A DNA stretch of 64,000 nt from JAMHWF01 sp964371405 (GCA_964371405.1 CAYJLV010000019.1:1-64000), one strand, 5' to 3'; positions 43,814 through 52,099 are shown, counted from the first letter of the stretch. Program-made: numbers and translations. The notes: a model not told the origin generated them from the sequence alone.

Positions 43814-44284
43814 TCAGCCGGCGCCGGACCAGCCGCATTGCCGCCACGCCTCGAAGACGGCGACGGCGACCGCGTTGCTCAGGTTCAGGCTGCGCTGGCC
43901 GGTGCGCATCGGCAGGCGCACGCGCTGCGCGGCGGGGAAGGCCTCGCGCAGATCCGCCGGCAGGCCCGCCGTCTCGCTGCCGAACACCAGCCAGTCGCCG
44001 GCCTGCCACGCGATGTCGGCGTGGTGGCGGCTGCCCTGCGTCGTGAAGGCGAAGCAGCGCGCCGGATCCGGCCGCTCGGCCTCGAGCAGCGCGGGCCAGC
44101 TCGCATGGCGCCGCACTGCGACGTACTCGTGATAGTCGAGCCCGGCGCGCTGCAGCAGGCGATCCTCCATCGAGAAGCCGAGCGGCTCGACCAGGTGCAG
44201 CTCGCAGCCGCTGTTGGCCGCCAGCCGGATCACGTTGCCCGTGTTCGGCGGAATCTCGGGGTGCACGAGGACGATGCGGAACAC
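43814..44284 (-). CDS. trmL: tRNA (cytidine/uridine-2'-O-)-methyltransferase TrmL
   Basis: 156 aa, the minimal SPOUT enzyme that 2'-O-methylates the wobble base C34/U34 of leucine tRNAs. Features are MFRIVLVHPEIPPNTGNVIRL at the N-terminus, LHLVEPLGFSMEDRLL, and the SAM-knot motifs LVFGSETAGLP and VRLPMRTGQRSLNLSNAVAV. Length matches E. coli TrmL. It lies 17 bases after comF and 94 bases before the response regulator gene. Confidence 0.97.
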   Translation of the reverse strand: MFRIVLVHPEIPPNTGNVIRLAANSGCELHLVEPLGFSMEDRLLQRAGLDYHEYVAVRRHASWPALLEAERPDPARCFAFTTQGSRHHADIAWQAGDWLVFGSETAGLPADLREAFPAAQRVRLPMRTGQRSLNLSNAVAVAVFEAWRQCGWSGAG

Positions 44285-44301
44285 GGCGCCGGCCCTGCGC
44301 C

Positions 44302-45021
44302 TCAGTGCAGCGGCGTGCGCGCGACGACCCAGCAGCGCACGCTCGCTGCGCCGGCCTGGCGCAGCGTGCGTGCCGCTTCACCAGCGGTCGCGCCCGTCGT
44401 CAGCACGTCGTCGACGAGCGCCACGTCGCTGCCGTGCAGTCGCGACGCGCGCCGCGGCTCGACGAGGAAGGCGCCGCGCAGGTTGGCGGCGCGCTCTCTG
44501 CGCGGCAGCGCGAGCTGCGGCGGCGTGTCCTTGATGCGCAGCAGCAGCGTCGCGTCGCTGCGGCAGCCGAGCCGTCTTGCGATGCGGCGCGCCAGTTCCC
44601 ACGCCTGGTTGTAGCCGCGCTCGCGCAGGCGCTGCGTCGCCAGCGGCACCGGCAGCACCCACTGCGGCAGCGGGTCGCCGCGCGCGGCGACGGCGTCGGC
44701 CAGCGCTTCGGCGAGCGGCGGCGCCAGATCGAGAGCGTCGTGGAACTTCAGTCGCGACACCAGCGTGTCCCACGGCCAGGCGTAGTCGGCCAGTGCGACG
44801 CAGGTGTCAAAGGGCGGCGGCTCGCGCAGGCAGGCGCCGCAGACTGCGCTGCCTTCGGGCACGCGCTGCGCGCAATGCCGGCAGCGCGATGCGGCGACGA
44901 GGTGGCGCGCCGTGCAGTCGCGGCACAGGCGTTGCCGGTCCCAGCCGCGGCAGACGGCGCATTGCGTCGGCAGCGCGACGCGGCGCGGGCTGCGGACCGG
45001 TGGCGGGTCTGCGGCTTGCAT
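44302..45021 (-). CDS. comF: ComF family amidophosphoribosyltransferase-like protein
   Basis: 239 aa. The N-terminal zinc module has several Cys pairs (CAVC, CRDC, CRHC, CGAC). The C-terminal phosphoribosyltransferase fold has LPVPLATQRLRERGYNQAWELAR and the PRPP-like loop VALVDDVLTTGATAGEAARTL. In naturally competent bacteria ComF helps handle internalised DNA; here it may act in competence or be a housekeeping homologue. ATG at 45021 is six bases from a minus-strand TATATT, implying a leaderless mRNA. Divergent from the methyltransferase gene by 23 bases. Confidence 0.94.
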   Translation of the reverse strand: MQAADPPPVRSPRRVALPTQCAVCRGWDRQRLCRDCTARHLVAASRCRHCAQRVPEGSAVCGACLREPPPFDTCVALADYAWPWDTLVSRLKFHDALDLAPPLAEALADAVAARGDPLPQWVLPVPLATQRLRERGYNQAWELARRIARRLGCRSDATLLLRIKDTPPQLALPRRERAANLRGAFLVEPRRASRLHGSDVALVDDVLTTGATAGEAARTLRQAGAASVRCWVVARTPLH

Positions 45022-45044
45022 GGGCTCAATATACTGGGCTGCCC
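45022..45044. promoter_or_regulatory. 23-bp divergent leaderless promoter, comF / methyltransferase
   Basis: Only 23 bases separate two divergent ATG codons. The centre reads CTCAATATACTGGG. Minus strand: TATATT (45033-45028) then six bases to the comF ATG. Plus strand: TATACT (45030-45035) then nine bases to the methyltransferase ATG. Neither gene has a ribosome-binding sequence and there is no room for a normal 5' leader. The -35 regions would lie inside the opposite coding sequence and are weak. Confidence 0.55.
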
Positions 45045-45947
45045 ATGGCCGATTCCCCCGCCCGAACCGACGGCGCAGCGCGTGCGCTCGACACGGCGGC
45101 GGTGGGCCGCGCGCTGCGCCGGCTCGGCGCCGCGCCTGCCGCGCCCTGGCTGCACGGCGAAGTGGCGCGGCGCATGGCCGAGCGGCTGGCGATCGTCAAG
45201 CTGCAACCGGCGACGGTGCTCGACTGGTCTTCGTTCCTCGGCGGCGGCGCGGCGCTGCTCGACATCGCCTATCCCACCGCACGGCGCATCGTCGTCGAGC
45301 CGACGCCGGCCTTGCGCGAGCGCGCCGTGAGTGCGGGGAGGCCGCGCTGGTGGCCGCTCGGCCGCCGCGCGCCGCAGGTGCTCGAAGCCGAGGCTGTGCC
45401 GGCCGGCAGCGTGCAACTGGTGTGGGCCAACATGACGCTGCACGCGGCGCGCGATCCGCTGGCGGTGCTCGCGCAGTGGCAGCGCGCGCTCGCGGTCGGC
45501 GGCTTCGTCATGTTCTCGTGCTTCGGTCCCGACACGGCGCGCGAGTTGCGCGCGCTGTACCAGCGCCTGGGCTGGGCGTCGCCCGGAGCGCCGTTCGTCG
45601 ACATGCACGACCTGGGCGACATGGCGCTGCACGCCGGCTTCGCCGACCCGGTGATGGACCAGGAGCAGGTCACGCTGAGCTGGCCGGACGCGGCGGCGCT
45701 GGTCGCCGAACTGCGCGGCCTCGGCGCCAATGCGGCGCCCGATCGTCACCCGGGTTGGCGCACCCCGCGCTGGCGTGCGCGCCTGCTCGACGAACTCGGC
45801 ACGCTCGCCGGGCCGGACGGGCGGCTGCATCTGACTTTCGAGATCGTCTACGGCCATGCGTTCAAGGCCGCACCGCGCATGCCGGTGCAGGCCGAGACCA
45901 TCGTGCCGCTCGACGAGATGCGCGCCGCGATGCGCCGGCGTCGCTGA
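45045..45947 (+). CDS. BioC-like SAM-dependent methyltransferase with degenerate motif I
   Basis: 300 aa from ATG at 45045. C-terminal half is clearly BioC-type: VQLVWANMTLHAARDPLAVL, ALAVGGFVMFSCFGPDTARE and LGDMALHAGFADPVMDQE. BioC methylates malonyl-ACP to start pimelate synthesis for biotin. The SAM-binding glycine motif, usually D-x-G-x-G-x-G, reads VLDWSSFLGGGAALL here, so cofactor binding may be altered. No other bio genes are adjacent. It could be an alternative BioC, or a related methyltransferase of other function. Codon use is as in its neighbours. Confidence 0.8.
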   Translation: MADSPARTDGAARALDTAAVGRALRRLGAAPAAPWLHGEVARRMAERLAIVKLQPATVLDWSSFLGGGAALLDIAYPTARRIVVEPTPALRERAVSAGRPRWWPLGRRAPQVLEAEAVPAGSVQLVWANMTLHAARDPLAVLAQWQRALAVGGFVMFSCFGPDTARELRALYQRLGWASPGAPFVDMHDLGDMALHAGFADPVMDQEQVTLSWPDAAALVAELRGLGANAAPDRHPGWRTPRWRARLLDELGTLAGPDGRLHLTFEIVYGHAFKAAPRMPVQAETIVPLDEMRAAMRRRR

Positions 45948-46290
45948 AGCGCCGCTGGTATTACCACTGCCTGTGCGGCGCCTTGATCTAGGCTAACATT
46001 CGCGCCCATTCGGGTGCGTTTGTCCTCATCTGTCGGGTTCTCCGGGGCCGGACAGTCGCGGAAATACGGGTCGGCCTGACTGTCTGGAGCAGTTGCAGCA
46101 TGTCGCAGGCCACTCGTTCGTTGCGCTATGGGCTGGTCGATCGACCCACCGCCATCGGCACCGCAGTCATGCGGGCAAACACTTCCGAGACCGGCTGGCC
46201 GCTGCGAGCCCGTGGACGCGCCGACCGGTGGCGCGGCGGGGCGCTGACCGGCGCGCCCACGATTGAACTGGATCGAAACCGCGAGCAATC
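45948..46290 (+). promoter_or_regulatory. 343-bp leader of the cytochrome oxidase operon
   Basis: No secure gene. A -10-like TAACAT at 45994-45999 is followed by TCGCGCCC, giving a predicted leader of about 280 bases before ctaC. The -35 is unclear. A 64-codon open frame (46100-46294) ends in TGA overlapping the ctaC ATG; it has GGAG upstream but Arg-rich, non-family sequence, so it is only a candidate upstream ORF. CTGTCCGGCCCCGG-type repeats around 46040-46090 (GTCGGG, GGACAGTC, GACTGTCTGG) can form a hairpin. Confidence 0.4.
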
Positions 46291-47466
46291 ATGAAAGACA
46301 CCCTCAGCGCGCTACCGGGTCGACTCTCGGCCCTCGTCCTGACCGCCGGCTTCATGGTCGCCGGCGCGGCCCGGGCGGCGGTCAACGACCTGCCCGGCGG
46401 CCCCGCAGTGCTCCAGATCGACCTGCACCCGCCGGTGACGCGCATCGCCGTCGAGCAGCAGTGGCTGCACAACTTCATGCTGGTCTTGTGTCTGGCGATC
46501 TTCGTCGGCGTGTTCGGCGTGATGTTCTATTCGATCTTCAAGCACCGCCGTTCGCGCGGCGTCAAGCCCGCCAATTTCCACGAGAGCGTGGCGGTCGAGA
46601 TCGCATGGACCGTCGTGCCGTTCATCATCGTCATCTTCATGGCGCTGCCGGCGACCAAGGTCGTCGTCGCGATGAAGGACACGACCAACGCCGACCTGAC
46701 GATCAAGGTCACCGGCACCCAGTGGAAGTGGGGCTACGACTACCTCAAGGGCGAGGGCGAGGGCATCGGCTTCCTCTCGACGCTCGACGTGGCGCACCGC
46801 GAAATGTCGGATGCCGGGAAGCCGCAGGGCGACGACTACCTGCTCAAGGTCGACAACCCGCTCGTCGTGCCGGTCGACAAGAAGGTCCGCGTCATCACGA
46901 CGGCAACCGACGTGATCCACGCCTGGGGCGTGCCGGCGTTCGGCGTCAAGCAGGACGCGATCCCCGGCTTCGTGCGCGACAGCTGGTTCCGCGCCGACAA
47001 GGTGGGCGACTACTACGGCCAGTGCTACGAGCTGTGCGGCAAGGAGCACGCCTACATGCCGATCCACGTCAAGGTGCTGCCGCAGCAGGACTACAGCGAC
47101 TGGGTCGCGGCGCGCCACAAGGAGATGGCGGCCAAGGCAGACGATCCGAACAAGACCTGGCAGCTTGCCGATCTGATGGCGCGAGGCGAGAAGATCTATG
47201 GCGCAAACTGCGCGGTCTGCCACAAGCCCGACGGCAGCGGCGGCGGTCCGTTCAAGCCGCTGGCGGGCTCGAAGATCGTGCTCGACGCCGACCAGGCCAA
47301 GCAGCTCGCCGTCGTGTTCAACGGCGCGGCCGGCGGCGCGATGCCTTCGTGGAAGCAGCTTTCCGACACCGAGATCGCCGCCGTCGTCACCTACACGAAG
47401 AACAGCTGGTCCAACAAGACCGGCCAGGTGGTGCAGCCGGCGCAGGTCGCCGCGGCCCGCAAGTGA
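46291..47466 (+). CDS. ctaC: Cytochrome c oxidase subunit II fused to cytochrome c
   Basis: 391 aa. Signal peptide (res 1-28), then two membrane helices (FMLVLCLAIFVGVFGVMFYS and VEIAWTVVPFIIVIFMALP). The periplasmic cupredoxin domain carries the binuclear CuA site: WKWGYDY, HAWGVPAFGVKQDAIPG, and CYELCGKEHAYM (Cys245, Cys249). The C-terminal cytochrome c domain has CAVCH (Cys307, Cys310, His311) and a distal Met in AMPSWKQLSD. This makes a caa3-type oxidase in which electrons enter via the covalent heme. First gene of the operon. Confidence 0.97.
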   Translation: MKDTLSALPGRLSALVLTAGFMVAGAARAAVNDLPGGPAVLQIDLHPPVTRIAVEQQWLHNFMLVLCLAIFVGVFGVMFYSIFKHRRSRGVKPANFHESVAVEIAWTVVPFIIVIFMALPATKVVVAMKDTTNADLTIKVTGTQWKWGYDYLKGEGEGIGFLSTLDVAHREMSDAGKPQGDDYLLKVDNPLVVPVDKKVRVITTATDVIHAWGVPAFGVKQDAIPGFVRDSWFRADKVGDYYGQCYELCGKEHAYMPIHVKVLPQQDYSDWVAARHKEMAAKADDPNKTWQLADLMARGEKIYGANCAVCHKPDGSGGGPFKPLAGSKIVLDADQAKQLAVVFNGAAGGAMPSWKQLSDTEIAAVVTYTKNSWSNKTGQVVQPAQVAAARK

Positions 47467-47494
47467 ACCGCCTCGCCCGAAAGGAATCCCGTCC

Positions 47495-49114
47495 ATGAGC
47501 GCAGTCCTCGACCACCCGGTGGGCCACGGCCACGATCATGCCCACGATCATCCGCATGGCTGGCGGCGCTGGGTCTATGCGACCAACCACAAGGACATCG
47601 GCACGATGTACCTGTTGTTCGCATTCACGATGCTGATGGTCGGCGGCGTGCTCGCGCTGCTGATCCGCGCCGAGTTGTTCCAGCCCGGCCTGCAGTTCGT
47701 CAACCCGGAGCTCTTCAACCAGCTCACGACGATGCACGGCCTGATCATGGTGTTCGGCGCGATCATGCCGGCCTTCGTCGGCTTCGCGAACTGGCTGATT
47801 CCGATGCAGATCGGCGCGGCCGACATGGCGTTCGCGCGCATGAACAACCTGAGCTTCTGGCTGCTGATCCCGGCGGCGGCAATGCTCGTGATGTCGTTCT
47901 TCATGCCGGGCGGGGCGCCGGCGGCGGGCTGGACGCTCTACGCGCCGCTGACGCTGCAGATGGGCCCGTCGATGGACGCCGCGATCTTCGCGATCCACAT
48001 CCTGGGCGCCAGCTCGATCATGGGCTCGATCAACATCATCGTGACCGTGCTCAACATGCGTGCGCCCGGCATGACGCTGATGAAGATGCCGCTGTTCGCT
48101 TGGACCTGGCTGATCACCGCCTACCTGCTGATCGCCGTGATGCCGGTGCTTGCCGGCGCGATCACGATGACGCTGACCGACCGCCACTTCGGCACGACGT
48201 TCTTCAACCCGGCGGGCGGCGGCGACCCGGTCATGTACCAGCACATCTTCTGGTTCTTCGGGCACCCCGAGGTCTACATCATGATCCTGCCGGCGTTCGG
48301 CATCATCAGCGCCGTGATTCCGACGTTCGCGCGCAAGCGCCTGTTCGGATACACGTCGATGGTGTACGCGACGGCATCGATCGCGATCCTGTCGTTCATC
48401 GTCTGGGCGCATCACATGTTCACGACCGGCATGCCGGTCACGGGCCAGCTGTTCTTCATGTACGCGACGATGCTGATCGCGGTGCCGACGGGCGTGAAGA
48501 TCTTCAACTGGATCGCCACGATGTGGCGCGGCTCGATGACGTTCGAGTCGCCGATGCTGTTCGCCATCGGCTTCATCTTCGTGTTCACGATGGGCGGCTT
48601 CACCGGCCTGATCCTCGCGATGGCGCCGATCGACATCCAGGTGCAGGACACCTACTACGTCGTCGCGCACTTCCACTACGTGCTCGTCGCCGGCTCGCTG
48701 TTCGCGATGTTCTCCGGCTTCTATTACTGGGGCCCGAAGTGGACCGGCGTGATGTACAACGAAACGCGCGGCAAGATCCATTTCTGGGCCTCGATGATCT
48801 TCTTCAACCTCACCTTCTTCCCGATGCACTTCCTCGGGCTGGCCGGCATGCCGCGCCGCTACGCCGACTACCCGATGCAGTTCGCCGACTTCAACCTGAT
48901 CGCGTCGGTCGGCGGGCTCGGTTTCGGGCTGGCGCAGGTCTACTTCTTCGTCTTCGTCGTGCTGCCGTGCATGCGCGGCCGCGGTCAGCCCGCCGCGCAA
49001 AAGCCCTGGGACGGCGCCGAGGGCCTGGAGTGGGAAGTGCCGTCGCCGGCGCCGTTCCACACCTTCGAGACGCCGCCCAGGCTCGACGCGACGGCGACGC
49101 GAGTCATCGGCTGA
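47495..49114 (+). CDS. ctaD: Cytochrome c oxidase subunit I
   Basis: 539 aa from ATG at 47495. The catalytic proton-pumping subunit, twelve transmembrane helices, holding heme a, heme a3 and CuB. Low-spin heme His is in TTMHGLIMVFGAIMP; the CuB ligand and cross-linked Tyr are in FFGHPEVYIMILPAFGI; CuB His pair in VWAHHMFTTG; heme a3/a His pair in VVAHFHYVLVAGSLFA. The Glu of the D-channel (HPEVY) is present. An N-terminal His-rich leader (GHGHDHAHDHPHG) precedes helix 1 and could help copper capture. Translation overlaps the next small gene (TGATG). Confidence 0.98.
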   Translation: MSAVLDHPVGHGHDHAHDHPHGWRRWVYATNHKDIGTMYLLFAFTMLMVGGVLALLIRAELFQPGLQFVNPELFNQLTTMHGLIMVFGAIMPAFVGFANWLIPMQIGAADMAFARMNNLSFWLLIPAAAMLVMSFFMPGGAPAAGWTLYAPLTLQMGPSMDAAIFAIHILGASSIMGSINIIVTVLNMRAPGMTLMKMPLFAWTWLITAYLLIAVMPVLAGAITMTLTDRHFGTTFFNPAGGGDPVMYQHIFWFFGHPEVYIMILPAFGIISAVIPTFARKRLFGYTSMVYATASIAILSFIVWAHHMFTTGMPVTGQLFFMYATMLIAVPTGVKIFNWIATMWRGSMTFESPMLFAIGFIFVFTMGGFTGLILAMAPIDIQVQDTYYVVAHFHYVLVAGSLFAMFSGFYYWGPKWTGVMYNETRGKIHFWASMIFFNLTFFPMHFLGLAGMPRRYADYPMQFADFNLIASVGGLGFGLAQVYFFVFVVLPCMRGRGQPAAQKPWDGAEGLEWEVPSPAPFHTFETPPRLDATATRVIG

Positions 49115-49254
49115 TGCGTGCGCCAGCGACTGCGGCTGCGACGATGACGCCCGAGCAACGCAAGAGCAACCTGCGGCTGGCGCTGATCCTGGCGTCGCTG
49201 GCGGCGACGTTCCTCGCCGGCTTCGTCGTCAGGGTCGTGCTGATCGGGCTCTGA
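49114..49254 (+). CDS. Cytochrome oxidase small assembly protein
   Basis: 46 aa from ATG at 49114, overlapping the ctaD stop by one base. One membrane helix (LRLALILASLAATFLAGFVV) preceded by a short basic, polar stretch (TPEQRKSN). This tiny protein occurs between ctaD and ctaG in Burkholderiales and is named for its position; its precise role is not established. It stops 7 bases before ctaG. Confidence 0.85.
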   Translation: MRAPATAAATMTPEQRKSNLRLALILASLAATFLAGFVVRVVLIGL

Positions 49255-49261
49255 TCCGACG

Positions 49262-49858
49262 ATGGACACCGCCCGCCCGACCCCCCGCCTGCGCGCCGCC
49301 AACGCGCGCATGACGGCCAAGCTCGCCGTCGTGGTGGCAATGATGTTCGGCTTTGGCTACGCGCTGGTGCCGCTGTACGAGACGATCTGCGCCGCGCTGG
49401 GCATCAACGTGCTGTCGCTGTCGGAGCGCCTGGCGACGACGGGCGTGACGACGGCCGCGCCGCCGGCCAACACGCAGGTGGACCGCTCGCGCACCGTCAC
49501 CGTCGAGTTCGACGCGAATGCGCGCGGGCCGTGGGAGTTCAAGCCTGCCGTGGCTTCGGTCGATGTGCACCCGGGCGAGTTGACCACCGTGATCTACCGC
49601 TTTCGCAATGCGCAGGGGCGCACCATGGCGGCGCAGGCGATCCCGAGCTACGCGCCGATGCAGGCGATGGCGCACTTCGCCAAGCTCGAGTGCTTCTGCT
49701 TCAACGAATACACGCTGGCGCCCGGCGAGGCCAGGGAGTGGCCGGTCGTCTTCTACATCGACCCGAAGCTGCCGAAGGACGTGCGCACGATCACGCTGAG
49801 CTACACCTTCTTCGAAGTCGGCGGCAAGGTGCCGCCGGCGCCGGGAGCGCGATCGTGA
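49262..49858 (+). CDS. ctaG: Cytochrome c oxidase assembly protein CtaG (Cox11)
   Basis: 198 aa. Delivers copper to the CuB site of subunit I. A short cytoplasmic N-terminus and one helix (LAVVVAMMFGFGYALVPLYETIC) anchor a periplasmic immunoglobulin-like domain. The copper-binding CFCF motif is in LECFCFNEYTL. Conserved NARGPWEFKP and ISYTFF-like end (LSYTFFEVGG). Length normal. It overlaps the DUF2970 gene (GTGA). Confidence 0.97.
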   Translation: MDTARPTPRLRAANARMTAKLAVVVAMMFGFGYALVPLYETICAALGINVLSLSERLATTGVTTAAPPANTQVDRSRTVTVEFDANARGPWEFKPAVASVDVHPGELTTVIYRFRNAQGRTMAAQAIPSYAPMQAMAHFAKLECFCFNEYTLAPGEAREWPVVFYIDPKLPKDVRTITLSYTFFEVGGKVPPAPGARS

Positions 49859-50085
49859 GCGATGGCCTGCGCGAAGCGGTCGGCCGCAAGGCGTCGCTGT
49901 GGCAGACGCTGCGCGCCGTCGCGTGGTCGTTCTTCGGCGTGCGCCGCTCGGCCGGCCTCGAGAACGACGCGAACCGGCTCAACCCCGTGCATGTGATCCT
50001 CGCCGGCCTCGGCGTCGCCGCGCTGTTCGTCGTCGGCCTCGTCGTGCTGATCCGTTTCATCGTCGCCAGCGGGGTCGCGGCCTGA
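49855..50085 (+). CDS. DUF2970 small membrane protein
   Basis: 76 aa from GTG at 49855, overlapping the ctaG stop (GTGA). N-terminal amphipathic region LWQTLRAVAWSFFGVRRSAG, then one membrane helix (VILAGLGVAALFVVGLVVLI). The family sits between ctaG and ctaE in betaproteobacteria; a role in oxidase assembly is assumed from position only. Confidence 0.85.
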   Translation: MSDGLREAVGRKASLWQTLRAVAWSFFGVRRSAGLENDANRLNPVHVILAGLGVAALFVVGLVVLIRFIVASGVAA

Positions 50086-50141
50086 CCCGGCGCCGGTCCT
50101 GTCGAAACCAAACCCGCACCCATACGGTCCAGGAGAACACC

Positions 50142-51026
50142 ATGTCGGCAGCGACACCCCACGGGCAGACGCCCTACTACTTCGTGCCCGCGCCTTCGCG
50201 CCACCCGGCGATGGTCGCGCTGGGGCTGTTCTTCGTCATCCTCGGCGCTTCGCAATGGATCAACGGCGCCGGCTGGGGCGCATGGTCGCTGCTCGCCGGC
50301 TTCGTGCTGTGGGCGTTCACGCTCGCGCAGTGGTTCGGCGACGCGATCGGCGAGAGCGAGGGCGGCCGCTACGGCAAGCGCGTCGACGTCTCGTTCCGCT
50401 GGAGCATGAGCTGGTTCATCTTCTCGGAGGTGATGTTCTTCGGCGCCTTCTTCGGCGCGTTGTACTGGGCGCGTGTCCACTCGGTGCCGGCGCTCGGCGA
50501 CATCGAGAACTCGCTGCTGTGGCCCGACTTCAAGGCCGCGTGGCCGGGTGCGGTGGCCGGCGCGACGGCGTCGCCCGCGGGAACGATCGAGCCGTTCCGC
50601 ACCATCGGGCCGTGGCCGATCCCGACGCTCAACACGGCGCTGCTGCTCAGCTCCGGCGTCACGCTGACGATCGCGCACCACGCGCTGATCGCGAACCGGC
50701 GCGCCAGGACGGTGTTCTGGATGTGGGTCACGGTGCTGCTGGGCGCGACCTTCCTCGGCTTCCAGGCCTACGAGTACATCCACGCCTACCGCGACCTGAA
50801 CCTCAAGCTCAGCTCGGGCATCTTCGGCTCGACGTTCTTCATGCTGACGGGCTTCCACGGCTTCCACGTGTTCGTCGGCATGCTGATGCTGTTGTTCATC
50901 ACGCTGCGCCTGATGAAGGGCCACTTCACCAGCGAGCGTCACTTCGGCTTCGAGGGCGCCGCGTGGTACTGGCACTTCGTCGACGTGGTCTGGCTCGGCC
51001 TGTACGTCGTCGTCTACTGGCTGTAG
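50142..51026 (+). CDS. ctaE: Cytochrome c oxidase subunit III
   Basis: 294 aa from ATG at 50142, with AGGAG 8 bases before. Seven transmembrane helices. Blocks: YYFVPAPSRHPAMVALGLFF, FRWSMSWFIFSEVMFFGAFFG, GFQAYEYIHAYRDLNLKLSS, GIFGSTFFMLTGFHGFHVFVG and AAWYWHFVDVVWLGLYVVVYW. The Glu in FIFSEVMFF is the conserved acidic residue. It stabilises proton uptake by subunit I. The terminator at 51048 ends this first part of the cluster. Confidence 0.98.
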   Translation: MSAATPHGQTPYYFVPAPSRHPAMVALGLFFVILGASQWINGAGWGAWSLLAGFVLWAFTLAQWFGDAIGESEGGRYGKRVDVSFRWSMSWFIFSEVMFFGAFFGALYWARVHSVPALGDIENSLLWPDFKAAWPGAVAGATASPAGTIEPFRTIGPWPIPTLNTALLLSSGVTLTIAHHALIANRRARTVFWMWVTVLLGATFLGFQAYEYIHAYRDLNLKLSSGIFGSTFFMLTGFHGFHVFVGMLMLLFITLRLMKGHFTSERHFGFEGAAWYWHFVDVVWLGLYVVVYWL

Positions 51027-51047
51027 CCGCGGGCGCGACGTTCACCC

Positions 51048-51079
51048 ACGAACGCCGCTTCGAGCGGCGTTCGTCTTTT
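51048..51079 (+). terminator. Strong intrinsic terminator after ctaE
   Basis: ACGAACGCCGCT-TCG-AGCGGCGTTCGT, a perfect 12-bp stem with a 3-base loop, followed by CTTTTC. It lies 21 bases after the ctaE stop and can also stop minus-strand transcription poorly (no T run that side). Confidence 0.85.
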
Positions 51080-51091
51080 CGGGGGGGGGCT

Positions 51092-51310
51092 TCAGTTCCC
51101 GACCGGCAGCCCGGTCGGCTGGATCCACCCCAACTTGTAGGCGACGAGGATGCAGACGAACAGCGCCACCGACAGCCCGACGCGCCAGGCCAGCGCGCGC
51201 GCCATGCGACCGGCGCGCGCACCGTCGTTGCCGCTGCGCAGCATGTACACGCCGGCCGACACCAGCGCGGCGATGATGGCTGCGAACGCGAGCGCGACGA
51301 GGATCTTCAT
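51092..51310 (-). CDS. Twin-transmembrane protein (DUF2909-like)
   Basis: 72 aa from ATG at 51310. Two membrane helices: MKILVALAFAAIIAALVSAG and VGLSVALFVCILVAYKLGWI, joined by a basic loop (RSGNDGARAGRMARALAWR), and a short PTGLPVGN tail. It is on the opposite strand within the oxidase cluster, between ctaE and the SURF1 gene, the usual place in Burkholderiales. Role unknown; it diverges from SURF1 by 45 bases. Confidence 0.85.
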   Translation of the reverse strand: MKILVALAFAAIIAALVSAGVYMLRSGNDGARAGRMARALAWRVGLSVALFVCILVAYKLGWIQPTGLPVGN

Positions 51311-51355
51311 GGCGGCGATTATCGGCCGCGCGCTACGGCGCGGCGCTGCGGCGCG

Positions 51356-52099
51356 GTGAGGCCGCGCCGGCCCCGCGGCCGCGCGTTGCGCGCCGCGGTC
51401 GTACTGTTCGCCGCCGCGACTGCTGCGGCGGCGACGGCACAGCTGGGCCTGTGGCAACTCGACCGCGCAGCGTACAAGGCGGCGCTGCAGCGCGACCACG
51501 CGGCGCGTGCCGCCCTGCCGGCGCTGCCTGCGACTGCGCTCGCGCGCACGCCGCAGGACGCCCAGGCGCAGCAGCACCGGGCGACGCGGCTGCGCGGGCA
51601 CTGGCTGGCCGGAGCCACGGTATTCCTCGACAACCGGCAGATGGACGGCCGCTTCGGTTTTTTCGTCGTCACGCCGCTCATGCTGGCGCCGGGCGATGCG
51701 GTGCTGGTGCAGCGCGGCTGGGCGCCGCGCGATTTGCGCGACCGCAGCGCGCTGCCGACGCTGCCGACGCCTGCCGGCGAGGTCGAGGTGCGCGGGCGCA
51801 TCGCCCCGCCGCCCGCCCGGCTGTATGAGTTCGAGGCCGATGCGGCCGGGCCGATCCGGCAGAATCTCGATCTCGAACACCACGCGCGCGAGGTCGGCGT
51901 GGCGTTGCGGCCGCTGTCCGTGCTGCAGGACGACGATGCCGCGCCGGCCGACGGCCTGCGGCGCCACTGGCCGGCACCGGGGTTCGACGTCGCGAAGCAT
52001 CGGGGCTATGCGTTGCAGTGGTTTGCCCTGAGCGCGCTGATCACGGGTCTGTATGTCTGGTTCCAACTCCTCCGCCCCCGGCTCCGCCGTCCCCGCTGA
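51356..52099 (+). CDS. SURF1 family oxidase assembly protein
   Basis: 247 aa from GTG at 51356 (no ATG fits). Two membrane helices flank a periplasmic domain: helix 1 near res 12-30, helix 2 near the end (YALQWFALSALITGLYVWFQ). SURF1 blocks: GLWQLDRAAYKAALQRD, TVFLDNRQMDGRFGFFVVTPL, VLVQRGWAPRD and KHRGYALQWFALS. SURF1 helps place heme A in subunit I. No ribosome site is clear. Its 3' end overlaps the SCO-like gene by 47 bases if that gene starts at its first ATG. Confidence 0.92.
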   Translation: MRPRRPRGRALRAAVVLFAAATAAAATAQLGLWQLDRAAYKAALQRDHAARAALPALPATALARTPQDAQAQQHRATRLRGHWLAGATVFLDNRQMDGRFGFFVVTPLMLAPGDAVLVQRGWAPRDLRDRSALPTLPTPAGEVEVRGRIAPPPARLYEFEADAAGPIRQNLDLEHHAREVGVALRPLSVLQDDDAAPADGLRRHWPAPGFDVAKHRGYALQWFALSALITGLYVWFQLLRPRLRRPR

